From the NCBI RefSeq assembly GCF_900110275.1, contig NZ_FODC01000006.1, forward strand, positions 248,001 to 312,000: a DNA stretch of 64,000 bases, in the 5' to 3' direction. This DNA comes from Duganella sp. CF517. Its GTDB lineage: Bacteria; Pseudomonadota; Gammaproteobacteria; Burkholderiales; Burkholderiaceae_D. The notes beneath the pieces are model-generated. The model had not been told where the DNA came from. It was given only the letters and a program-made list of their open reading frames with translations, and ran no database searches. Positions 8,902 through 15,918 of this stretch are shown here, one piece after another (positions within the stretch are counted from its first letter, which is position 1; every line of letters starts with the position of its first letter). Position numbers and translations under genes: made by a program.

Positions 8902-10008
8902 ATGAAGATCGTACCGTTGACCGTTTTGTCCACCCTGATGGCGTTGCTGGCCGGTTGCGCCAGCGTGCCGCCGTCCGAGCCGCGCATCGACCGCAGCCTG
9001 ACGTCGCGCGGGCAGAGCGACAGGGTCAAGTACATCATCATTCACTACACGGTGTCGGACCTGCCGCGCTCGATCAAGACCCTGACGCAGCAGGATGTCA
9101 GCGCGCACTACCTGCTGACCGACACCGAGCAGCCGTTCTTCTACGCGCTGGTCGACGAGTCGCGGCAGTCGAACCACGCCGGCATCAGCAGCTGGAAGAT
9201 TTATAACCAGCTCAATTCGGCGTCGGTCGGCATCGAGATCGTCAATCGCGGCTTCACCGACACGCCCGAGGGGCGGGTGTGGTATCCGTTCAAGCAGGCG
9301 CAGATCGACCAGTTGATTTTGCTGCTCAAGGATATCGTCCAGCGCCACGGCATCAAGCCGGAGAATATTCTCGGCCACAACGACATCGCGCCGCAGCGCA
9401 AGCAGGACCCGGGGCCGCTGTTCCCGTGGAAGCAGCTGGCCGACGCCGGGCTGATCGCATGGCCGGAGCCGAGCCGCGTGGCCGCGCGCCTGCCGGGCTA
9501 TCAGCAGCAGTTGCCGGATGTGCTGTGGTTCCAGCTCAAGCTGGCGCAGCATGGCTACGCGGTGCCGCAGACGGGCCAGTTCGACCAGGCGACGCGCAAT
9601 GTGCTCTCGGTGTTCCAGTCGAAGTATCGGCAGTCGCTGTTCGACGGCACGCCGGATGCGGAGACGGCGGCGATACTGGATGTGTTGACCAGTCCGCTGC
9701 CGCCGGGTGTGCCGGGCGCCGCGGTCAGCAGCACAGCGCGGACGCCGACGCCGCCGATGCCGACCGCGCCGGTGTTGGTGCGGCCGGCTCCGGTAATTCC
9801 GCCGGCGCCGGCTGCCGGGATGCCGGTGACGCCGTCGCCGTCCGTGTCCGCACCGGTGACGGCCGCGCCGCCGGCCCCGGGTTCCGCGCCGCTGACGCTG
9901 ACACCGTCGGCGCCTGCATCGGCGCCGATGCCCACCTTGCCGGCCGCGCCGCAGCCGCCGGTTGAAGTTAAGCCAGTGCCGGCCACCGAGCCGGTCGAGT
10001 CGCAATAA
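8902..10008 (+). CDS. AmiD-like N-acetylmuramoyl-L-alanine amidase lipoprotein
   Basis: This 368-residue protein has a signal peptide and lipobox LAGC (Cys19). An Amidase_2 domain (about 42-185) follows, then a peptidoglycan-binding helix bundle (about 190-270). The tail of about 100 residues is rich in Pro, Ala and Thr. Zinc ligands can be assigned as His48 (IIIHYT), His159 (GHNDIAP) and Asp169, with catalytic Glu112 and Lys167, matching the E. coli AmiD arrangement. AmiD is an outer-membrane lipoprotein that removes stem peptides from intact and anhydro muropeptides. Here it would generate the denuded glycans on which a DigH-like enzyme acts. The low-complexity tail is absent from AmiD as I know it. 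Confidence 0.88.
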   Translation: MKIVPLTVLSTLMALLAGCASVPPSEPRIDRSLTSRGQSDRVKYIIIHYTVSDLPRSIKTLTQQDVSAHYLLTDTEQPFFYALVDESRQSNHAGISSWKIYNQLNSASVGIEIVNRGFTDTPEGRVWYPFKQAQIDQLILLLKDIVQRHGIKPENILGHNDIAPQRKQDPGPLFPWKQLADAGLIAWPEPSRVAARLPGYQQQLPDVLWFQLKLAQHGYAVPQTGQFDQATRNVLSVFQSKYRQSLFDGTPDAETAAILDVLTSPLPPGVPGAAVSSTARTPTPPMPTAPVLVRPAPVIPPAPAAGMPVTPSPSVSAPVTAAPPAPGSAPLTLTPSAPASAPMPTLPAAPQPPVEVKPVPATEPVESQ

Positions 10009-10022
10009 TTCCGGGTGCCGGC

Positions 10023-10634
10023 ATGACGTCTCCCATCTATTGCGAAACGATTGCCAGCCACCCTGAATTCCGCCGGCTGTCCAGCATCGACGGCATCGCC
10101 GTCGACTTGCGCTACGCAACGCCGGATAATTTTGTCGGCCGGGATCTTTACTCGCCGCTGGACTGCGGCTTCCTGCATCAGGATGCGGCGGCCGCGCTCG
10201 AGCGGGCTGTCGCCTGGCTGCGTGCGCACCGCCCGGATTACACGGTTTTGGTGCTCGACGCCCTGCGTCCGCAACGGGTGCAGGAGCAGCTGTGGCAAGC
10301 GCTGCAAGGCACCGATCTGCTCGGCTATATCGCCGAACCCACGCGCGGTTCGATTCACTCGTTCGGCATGGCGCTGGACGTCACGCTGCTCGATGCGCAA
10401 GGACGCGAGCTGGACATGGGGACCGGTTTCGACGATTTAAGCGAGCGCTCGCATCCGGCCAAGGAGGCGGAGATGCTGGCGCGCGGCGAACTGGTGGCTC
10501 AGCAAATAGAAAATCGCTGCGGGCTGCGCGACGCGATGTTTCAGGCTGGCTTCGTCGGCATCAATAGCGAGTGGTGGCACTTTGATTGCGGTGATCGGTT
10601 GCTGGTGAGGCGCGACTACGCGCGCGTCTTGTAA
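10023..10634 (+). CDS. D-Ala-D-Ala dipeptidase, VanX/DdpX type (M15D)
   Basis: This 203-residue zinc dipeptidase has the SxHxxGxAxD motif (SIHSFGMALD, zinc ligands His112 and Asp119) and the ExxH motif EWWH (Glu183 catalytic, His186 ligand). Arg82 in LRPQRVQ corresponds to the transition-state Arg of VanX. No signal peptide is visible, so it should act in the cytoplasm, splitting free D-Ala-D-Ala. Outside vancomycin resistance, DdpX/PcgL-type enzymes scavenge D-Ala from wall turnover. It follows the amidase by 14 bp and ends the salvage operon. No vanHA homologues are present, so resistance is unlikely. Confidence 0.9.
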   Translation: MTSPIYCETIASHPEFRRLSSIDGIAVDLRYATPDNFVGRDLYSPLDCGFLHQDAAAALERAVAWLRAHRPDYTVLVLDALRPQRVQEQLWQALQGTDLLGYIAEPTRGSIHSFGMALDVTLLDAQGRELDMGTGFDDLSERSHPAKEAEMLARGELVAQQIENRCGLRDAMFQAGFVGINSEWWHFDCGDRLLVRRDYARVL

Positions 10635-10675
10635 AACGACACGGGCATTGAGGGAGGGAGCCACTTTTTTCGACT

Positions 10676-10894
10676 TTTACTAAAACCTACTATCTCTTAC
10701 TACTACTCGATATTCATCACTATTTCGCACTATTTCGCACTATTCGCTAACTTTTCACACACTAAAACGCGCTAATCGATACTATTTTTTTAGCTGTCTT
10801 GATGCGTTAGCAGGTTTTAGCTGTGCCCCTAGCGATTTAGTATGAGTTAGCGCGCAGTAGTAAAGATTAGAGAGGATTAGTAGGATTTAGTAAA
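10676..10894. repeat. Long degenerate inverted repeat (giant hairpin), AT-rich
   Basis: The 310-bp gap after the dipeptidase gene holds no ORF. The outer arms 10676-10692 and 10878-10894 pair at 16 of 17 positions, and pairing continues inward imperfectly towards a T-rich centre near 10781-10800. The left arm has a short tandem repeat, CACTATTTCG, at 10718-10727 and 10728-10737, with a third partial copy. The right arm is rich in TTAG/GATTAG. Base composition is far more AT-rich than the surroundings. It may act as a bidirectional terminator between two converging transcription units, or be an eroded mobile repeat. Confidence 0.6.
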
Positions 10895-10944
10895 TCCGGC
10901 TTTTTTAAAGACTCGCCTTCCCGCCGCAATCCTTCACGCCCAAT

Positions 10945-11922
10945 TTACCGGTCCACCATCGCCATCCGCTCCTTGCTATAGCGCGGCCCGGCGACCTGCT
11001 TCAACGCGTTGTCGAGTATGTCCATCTCGCGAACGTCGAGCGCGACTTCGGCGGCCGCCACGTTTTGTTCTAGATAGGTGCGGCGGCGCGTGCCCGGTAT
11101 AGTCACGATGTCGTCGCCCTTGTGCATCGCCCACGCCAGCGCGATCTGCCCCGGCGTGACGCCGCGCGCGTCGGCCCGCTCGCGCACGATGGCCGCCGCC
11201 CGCATGTTGCGGTCGAAATTCTCCCCTTGCAGACGCGGGTCCAGATGGCGGAAGTCGCTCTCCGGATATTCCTCGGCGCGCTTGGCGCTGCCCGCCAGGA
11301 AGCCCCGTCCCAGCGGACTGAACGCCACCAGTCCGATGCCCAGCACGCGCAGCGCCGGGATCACGTCCGCCTCCAGGTTGCGCTCCCACAGCGAATACTC
11401 GCTCTGCACCGCGCTGATCGGGTGCACCGCGTGCGCGCGGCGGATGTTGGCCACGCCCGCCTCGGACAATCCGAGATAGCGCACCTTGCCCTCCTTCACC
11501 AGTTCGGCCATCACGCCGACCACGTCCTCCACCGGCACCAGCGGATCGATGCGGTGCTGGTACAGCAAATCGATGTAGTCGGTGTTGAGCCGGCGCAGCG
11601 AGCCTTCGACCTTGGCGCGGATGCCGGCCGGGTCGCTGGTGACGCCGACGGTTTTGCCGTCGCGGATGTCGAAGCCGAACTTGGTCGCGAGGATGACTTC
11701 GCCGCGACGTCCGGCGAAGGCGCGGCCCAGCAGCGCTTCGTTGTCGTAGGGGCCGTATTGCTCGGCGGTGTCGAAGAAGTTGACGCCGAGATCGATCGCG
11801 CGGTGCAAGGTGGCGACCGCCTCGGTCTGGTCGGCCGGGCCGTAGGTGTTGCTCATGCCCATGCAGCCGAGCCCCTGTGCCGAGACCGTTAAACCCTGGC
11901 TGCCCAAAGTGCGTTGTTTCAT
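10945..11922 (-). CDS. Aldo/keto reductase
   Basis: This 325-residue NADPH-dependent reductase is of the AKR13/YakC type. Catalytic residues are Asp51 (NFFDTAEQYG), Tyr56, Lys81 (ILATKFG) and the His in DLLYQHRID. The C-terminal cofactor stretch includes TIPGTRRRTYLEQN. The start at 11922 has AAGGAG 6 nt upstream. It is transcribed divergently from a LysR regulator 109 bp away, the usual arrangement in which the LysR protein controls its neighbour. The substrate is unknown, probably an aldehyde or quinone. Confidence 0.9.
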   Translation of the reverse strand: MKQRTLGSQGLTVSAQGLGCMGMSNTYGPADQTEAVATLHRAIDLGVNFFDTAEQYGPYDNEALLGRAFAGRRGEVILATKFGFDIRDGKTVGVTSDPAGIRAKVEGSLRRLNTDYIDLLYQHRIDPLVPVEDVVGVMAELVKEGKVRYLGLSEAGVANIRRAHAVHPISAVQSEYSLWERNLEADVIPALRVLGIGLVAFSPLGRGFLAGSAKRAEEYPESDFRHLDPRLQGENFDRNMRAAAIVRERADARGVTPGQIALAWAMHKGDDIVTIPGTRRRTYLEQNVAAAEVALDVREMDILDNALKQVAGPRYSKERMAMVDR

Positions 11923-11987
11923 GATGACTCCTTGTCGATAGCTACGATTCAGTATGCCACCATCTAAAAAATACACAATCGGCTTAA

Positions 11988-12000
11988 AATGCAAAGCATT
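11988..12000. promoter_or_regulatory. Palindrome in the LysR/AKR divergent region
   Basis: AATGCAAAGCATT is a 13-bp perfect inverted repeat with a 3-bp centre, between the divergent aldo/keto reductase and LysR starts. Its position suits a LysR operator; no binding data can be inferred beyond that. Confidence 0.4.
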
Positions 12001-12031
12001 ATTGAAGCTAGTGCAACGGTAGGGTGTTCAA

Positions 12032-12943
12032 ATGGAAATGCTGAAGGAAATGGCGGTCTTCGCGCAGGTGGTCGACAGCGGCGGGTTTTCTGCCGCCGCG
12101 CGCCATCTTGGCCTGACGACATCGGCCGTCAGCCGCCACGTGTCGCGGCTGGAGGCCTTTATCGGCGGCCGGTTGTTGCAGCGGACCACGCGCTCGGTCT
12201 CCCTGACGGAACTGGGCGAGCAGGTGCACACCGCCTGCGTCCGCATGGTGAACACGGCGCGCGAGATCCACTCGCTGGCCGGCAGCTACAGCGCGCGGCC
12301 CAACGGCGTGGTGCGCATCAGCGCGCCGGTGGTGCTGGGGCAGCTGTGGCTGGCGCCCCTGCTGCCGGCGTTTCTGGACCGCTACCCGGAGGTCGACGTG
12401 CGCCTGTCGCTGGTGGACCGCAATGTCGATCTGATCGAGGAGGGCATCGACCTGGCGATCCGCATTTCGGCCGATCTGGCGCCGGGACTGGCCGCGCGGC
12501 CGCTGGGGCCGATGCGCTATGTGCTGGTGGCGTCGCCGCAATATTCGGCCGCGCACGGGACGCCGGCCACGCCGCACGAGCTGCCCGGGCATCGATGCAA
12601 CTATCTGGGCTACGCCCGTTTCGGCGCCGCCTGGACCATGCGCCGTGAGGGGCCGGGCGAAGCGGAGATCGTCAGCATCCGCGTGCCGTCGCGCTTGACG
12701 ATCAACAACAGCGCGGCATTGATGGCGGTGGTGGAGGCGGGCGGTGGCATCGGCCTGGTGCCGGACTTCACCGCGCGCGCGGCGTTGTCACAGGGGCGGG
12801 CGGTGCGGATATTGGCGGACTGGACGTTCGACGAGCCGTACGCCGGCACCGTGCACGCGGTCTACATGCCCGGCCCGCACCTGGCGCTGAAGGTGCGGGC
12901 CATGATCGATTACCTGGTGGCCGAAGGCGCGCTCGGCGCCTAG
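12032..12943 (+). CDS. LysR family transcriptional regulator
   Basis: This 303-residue regulator has an N-terminal winged helix (about 1-60, FAQVVDSGGFSAAARHLGLTTSAVSRHVSRLE) and a type-2 periplasmic-binding-like effector domain (about 90-300). It resembles the CrgA/AaeR-like branch that often controls oxidoreductases. It is divergent from the aldo/keto reductase and is its probable regulator. Its stop codon overlaps the stop of the convergent dacB gene by 3 bp at a CTAG tetranucleotide. An AGGG ribosome site precedes ATG 12032. Confidence 0.9.
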   Translation: MEMLKEMAVFAQVVDSGGFSAAARHLGLTTSAVSRHVSRLEAFIGGRLLQRTTRSVSLTELGEQVHTACVRMVNTAREIHSLAGSYSARPNGVVRISAPVVLGQLWLAPLLPAFLDRYPEVDVRLSLVDRNVDLIEEGIDLAIRISADLAPGLAARPLGPMRYVLVASPQYSAAHGTPATPHELPGHRCNYLGYARFGAAWTMRREGPGEAEIVSIRVPSRLTINNSAALMAVVEAGGGIGLVPDFTARAALSQGRAVRILADWTFDEPYAGTVHAVYMPGPHLALKVRAMIDYLVAEGALGA

Positions 12944-14583
12944 GGGGCGGCAGGGGCGGCAGGGACGGCAGGGGCGGCAGGGACGGCAGGGATGGCGGGC
13001 GCGCCGGAGCGGGCCACCCAGTCGATCAGCGCGTCGAGCACGGCGCGGCCGGCGCCGTTGGCGACGCGCTCGTCGTTGAGCATGGCGACCACGATGACCG
13101 GCTGGTTGGCGGCGTCCTGCACATAGCCGGCGACGGCGATCACGCCCTTCAGGGTGCCGGTCTTGATGCGCGCGCGCATCGCGGCCGGGCTGTCCTTGAG
13201 GCGCCGGCGCATGGTGCCGTCGGTGGCCGCGATCGGCAGGCTGGCGAGGAACTCGGGCATCCACAGGCTATGCAGTCCCGCCTGCAGCACGCCGGCCACC
13301 TGCGCCGGCGTGGCGCGGGCCAGGCGCGACAGGCCGGAGCCGTTGTCGATGACCAGCCCGGTGTCGTCGATGCCGCGTTGCCGCAGCCAGGCGCGGATGG
13401 CGGCGTCGGCGCGCGCGGCGGTGGTGGGGTAGGCGGCGTCCGGCGGCAGCGGACGGCTGCCCAGCATCGGGTCCGCCTCCAGGCTGCCCAGGCTGAGGAA
13501 CAGCGCGCCGGCCAGCGTGTTGTCGGAGTTCTTGTGGATGTCGCGCAGCGTTTCGGGCAGCGGCCGCGAGACATGCTCGGCCAGCAGGCGCAGCACCGGC
13601 GCGGTGGCGGACGAGCCGGACGAGCCGGACGCCGTCGACGCGGCCGGCGGCGCGGTGGGTGTCGCGCTGGCGGCGGTGGCGTCGGTGTCGGCGTTGACGG
13701 CCGGGGCGGGCAAGGACGGCGGCGTCGGCGCTTGCGCTTCGCGCACCTGGCCGCCCAGCTTGCCGCCGAGCCGGCTCCACGTGGCGCGCAGCAGGCGCTC
13801 CAGATAGTCGTGCGGGTCGAGCACGTTGACGCTGATCGATTTGACGCAATCCCTCGGGAAGCTGCCGTGCAGCACCACGTCGATCTGGTCGCCGTCGCGC
13901 GCGACGCCGGGCTCGCGCCAGCCGTTTTCCCACGCCGGGCACGGCGCGTCGCTGGCCGCCATTTCCGAGCGCACGCCGACCTTGTCCATCGGCGGCATCA
14001 TCGCCAGCGACAGCTTGCCGCCGACCGAGCGCATTTCCACCTTCAGCAGGTTGGTGTTGATCAGCAGCGCGTTCGGCAAGACGTTGTAGTAGGCCCACGG
14101 ATATTCGTCGAACGGCGGCAGGCCGATGTCGGGCCGCGCCGGCTGGAACAATTGCCGGTCGAGCACGACGTCGCCCTTGATGGCCTTGATGCCCTGGTTG
14201 CGCAGCGCCTGCAGCATGTGGCCCAGCACGTCCTCGTTGAAGTCGCCGTCGGCGCCGCCGCGCAGGATCAGGTCACCCTGCAGCACGCCGTCGACGACGG
14301 GCGCGCTGCTGAGCATTTCGGTGCGGCCGCGAAACACCGGCCCCAGTTGCTCGAGCGCCGTCATGGTGGTGAACAGCTTGACCGTCGACGCCGGCTGCAT
14401 GATTTGCCGCGGGTTGTGCGACACCAACGTGGCGTCGCCGCGCAGCACCAGCACGCCGGCGGCCTCGGGCGGGATCTGCGCCGCGCGCATCAGCCGCGCG
14501 ACCGGCTCCGGCAACTCGGTGGCGTGGGCGGCGCCGGCCGCTGCGAGGCTGGCCAGCGCGGCAAGGAGAAGGCGACGAAGCAT
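12940..14583 (-). CDS. dacB: D-alanyl-D-alanine carboxypeptidase/endopeptidase, PBP4 (S13) type
   Basis: This 547-residue exported penicillin-binding protein has signal peptide residues 1-22. Active-site motifs are STVK (Ser66-Lys69), SDN in HKNSDNTLAG and KTG in RIKTGTLKG. PBP4 trims or cross-cuts peptide stems in the periplasm. A Pro/Ala/Ser/Thr-rich insert lies in the middle (about 295-345). The last ~20 residues are a Pro-Ala repeat encoded by short tandem DNA repeats. It starts 10 bp after the SpmA-SpmB-like gene, so the two are probably one operon. The 3' end overlaps the convergent LysR stop. Confidence 0.9.
   Translation of the reverse strand: MLRRLLLAALASLAAAGAAHATELPEPVARLMRAAQIPPEAAGVLVLRGDATLVSHNPRQIMQPASTVKLFTTMTALEQLGPVFRGRTEMLSSAPVVDGVLQGDLILRGGADGDFNEDVLGHMLQALRNQGIKAIKGDVVLDRQLFQPARPDIGLPPFDEYPWAYYNVLPNALLINTNLLKVEMRSVGGKLSLAMMPPMDKVGVRSEMAASDAPCPAWENGWREPGVARDGDQIDVVLHGSFPRDCVKSISVNVLDPHDYLERLLRATWSRLGGKLGGQVREAQAPTPPSLPAPAVNADTDATAASATPTAPPAASTASGSSGSSATAPVLRLLAEHVSRPLPETLRDIHKNSDNTLAGALFLSLGSLEADPMLGSRPLPPDAAYPTTAARADAAIRAWLRQRGIDDTGLVIDNGSGLSRLARATPAQVAGVLQAGLHSLWMPEFLASLPIAATDGTMRRRLKDSPAAMRARIKTGTLKGVIAVAGYVQDAANQPVIVVAMLNDERVANGAGRAVLDALIDWVARSGAPAIPAVPAAPAVPAAPAAP
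12944..12997. repeat. GGCAGGGAC-type short tandem repeats in the dacB tail
   Basis: Tandem copies of a 9-bp unit (GGCAGGGGC/GGCAGGGAC variants on the plus strand) encode the Pro-Ala-rich C-terminus of DacB. Such tracts change length easily by slippage, so tail length may vary between strains. Confidence 0.7.
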
Positions 14584-14593
14584 GGCGATCCGT

Positions 14594-15832
14594 TCAGTGG
14601 AAGAAGATGTAGGCCACCGCGATGGCGGCGATGACGCCGGCGAAGTCGGCGATCAGCCCGCACGAGATCGCGTAGCGCGTCTTGCGGATGCCGACCGAGC
14701 CGAAGTACAGCGCGACGATGTAGAAGGTGGTGTCGGCCGAGCCCTGGAACACGCACGCGAGGCGGCCGACGAACGAGTCGACGCCATAGGTTTGCATGGC
14801 GTCGATCATCATCGCCTTCGAGCCGCTGCCGCTGAGCGGCTTCATCAGCGCGGTCGGCAGCGCCGGCACGAAGTCGGTGTTGAAGCCGAGCGCGCCGAAC
14901 AGCCAGCTGAAGCCGTCGACGACAAAGCCGAACAGGCCGGCGTTGCGGATCACGCTGATGGCCACCAGCATGCCGACCAGATACGGGATCACCGTCAGCG
15001 AGGTCTGGATGCCGCCCTTGGCGCCCTCGATGAAGGCTTCGTAGACGTTGACCTTCTTCCACAGCGCGCCGATGATGAAGCCGCCGATGACGCCCATCAG
15101 GATCAGGTTGCTGAAGACCTTGGAGAACAGTTCGATCTCGGGGCGCGTGAGCACCTGCGTGAAATACCAGATCAGCGCGGCGATGGCGGCGGTGCTGCAG
15201 CCGAGCCAGCTCAGCACCACGCGGTCGAACAGGTTGATGCGCTGGCGGATCGCCACGGCGATCAGGCCGGTGACGGTGGCCACATAGGTGGCGATCATGC
15301 ACGGAATGAAGATGTCGGACGGGTCGGCCGCGCCGAGGATCGAGCGCTGCGCCATGATCGCCACCGGGATCAGGGTCAGGCCGGACGTGTGCAGCACCAG
15401 GAACATGATCTGGGCGTCGGTCGGCTCGTCCTTGCTGGGGTTGAGTGTTTGCAGGCTTTCCATCGCCTTCAGGCCGAACGGCGTGGCCGCGTTGTCCAGG
15501 CCGAGCAGGTTGGCCGAGAAATTCATCAGCATGTGGCCGGTGGCCGGATGCTCCTTCGGCACGCCCGGAAAGATGCGCGAGAAGAACGGCGCGATGATGC
15601 GCGCGAGCAGGTTGACGGCGCCGGCCTTCTCGCCGATATTCATGATGCCGAGCCACAACGTCATGACGCCGGCCAGCGGCAGCGCGATGTCCATCACGCC
15701 GCTCTTGGCCGATTCGAACGTGCCGTCGATGATGCGCTTGAAAATTTCCGTGTCGCCCATGAACAGGTACTGCGCCAGCGCGGCGGCGAACCCGACGAGG
15801 AAGAAGCCAGACCAGATGTAATTGAGCGACAT
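14594..15832 (-). CDS. SpmA-SpmB fusion, nucleoside-recognition (Gate) domain membrane protein
   Basis: This 412-residue polytopic membrane protein matches SpmA in its N-terminal half (NLLGLDNAATPFGLKAMESL, then LHTSGLTLIPVAIMA). The C-terminal half matches SpmB (IPYLVGMLVAISVIRNAG, KPLSGSGSKAMM, FQGSADTTFYIVALYFGSVGI). In Bacillus subtilis spmA and spmB are separate genes in an operon with the DD-carboxypeptidase dacB and affect spore core dehydration. Here the fused gene sits directly upstream of a different type of dacB in a non-sporulating organism. Transport of a small solute linked to wall maturation is a reasonable inference; the substrate is unknown. Confidence 0.85.
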   Translation of the reverse strand: MSLNYIWSGFFLVGFAAALAQYLFMGDTEIFKRIIDGTFESAKSGVMDIALPLAGVMTLWLGIMNIGEKAGAVNLLARIIAPFFSRIFPGVPKEHPATGHMLMNFSANLLGLDNAATPFGLKAMESLQTLNPSKDEPTDAQIMFLVLHTSGLTLIPVAIMAQRSILGAADPSDIFIPCMIATYVATVTGLIAVAIRQRINLFDRVVLSWLGCSTAAIAALIWYFTQVLTRPEIELFSKVFSNLILMGVIGGFIIGALWKKVNVYEAFIEGAKGGIQTSLTVIPYLVGMLVAISVIRNAGLFGFVVDGFSWLFGALGFNTDFVPALPTALMKPLSGSGSKAMMIDAMQTYGVDSFVGRLACVFQGSADTTFYIVALYFGSVGIRKTRYAISCGLIADFAGVIAAIAVAYIFFH

Positions 15833-15918
15833 ATGTTCGATTTTTCTTGAAACTGTGGGCGACAGGCAAAGTATAGCGGGTCGCCACGCGGAAAAAGTTA
15901 TAAGCTGCCGCTTTACGT

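Noticed and set aside
10023..10634. Vancomycin resistance operon suggested by the VanX-type dipeptidase
   Set aside because: No vanH, vanA-type ligase or VanRS genes adjoin; Gram-negative context and neighbouring wall-recycling genes fit a DdpX-like scavenging role.
10718..10746. CRISPR-like short repeats in the AT-rich gap
   Set aside because: The units are about 10 bp, contiguous, lack spacers and have no cas genes nearby.
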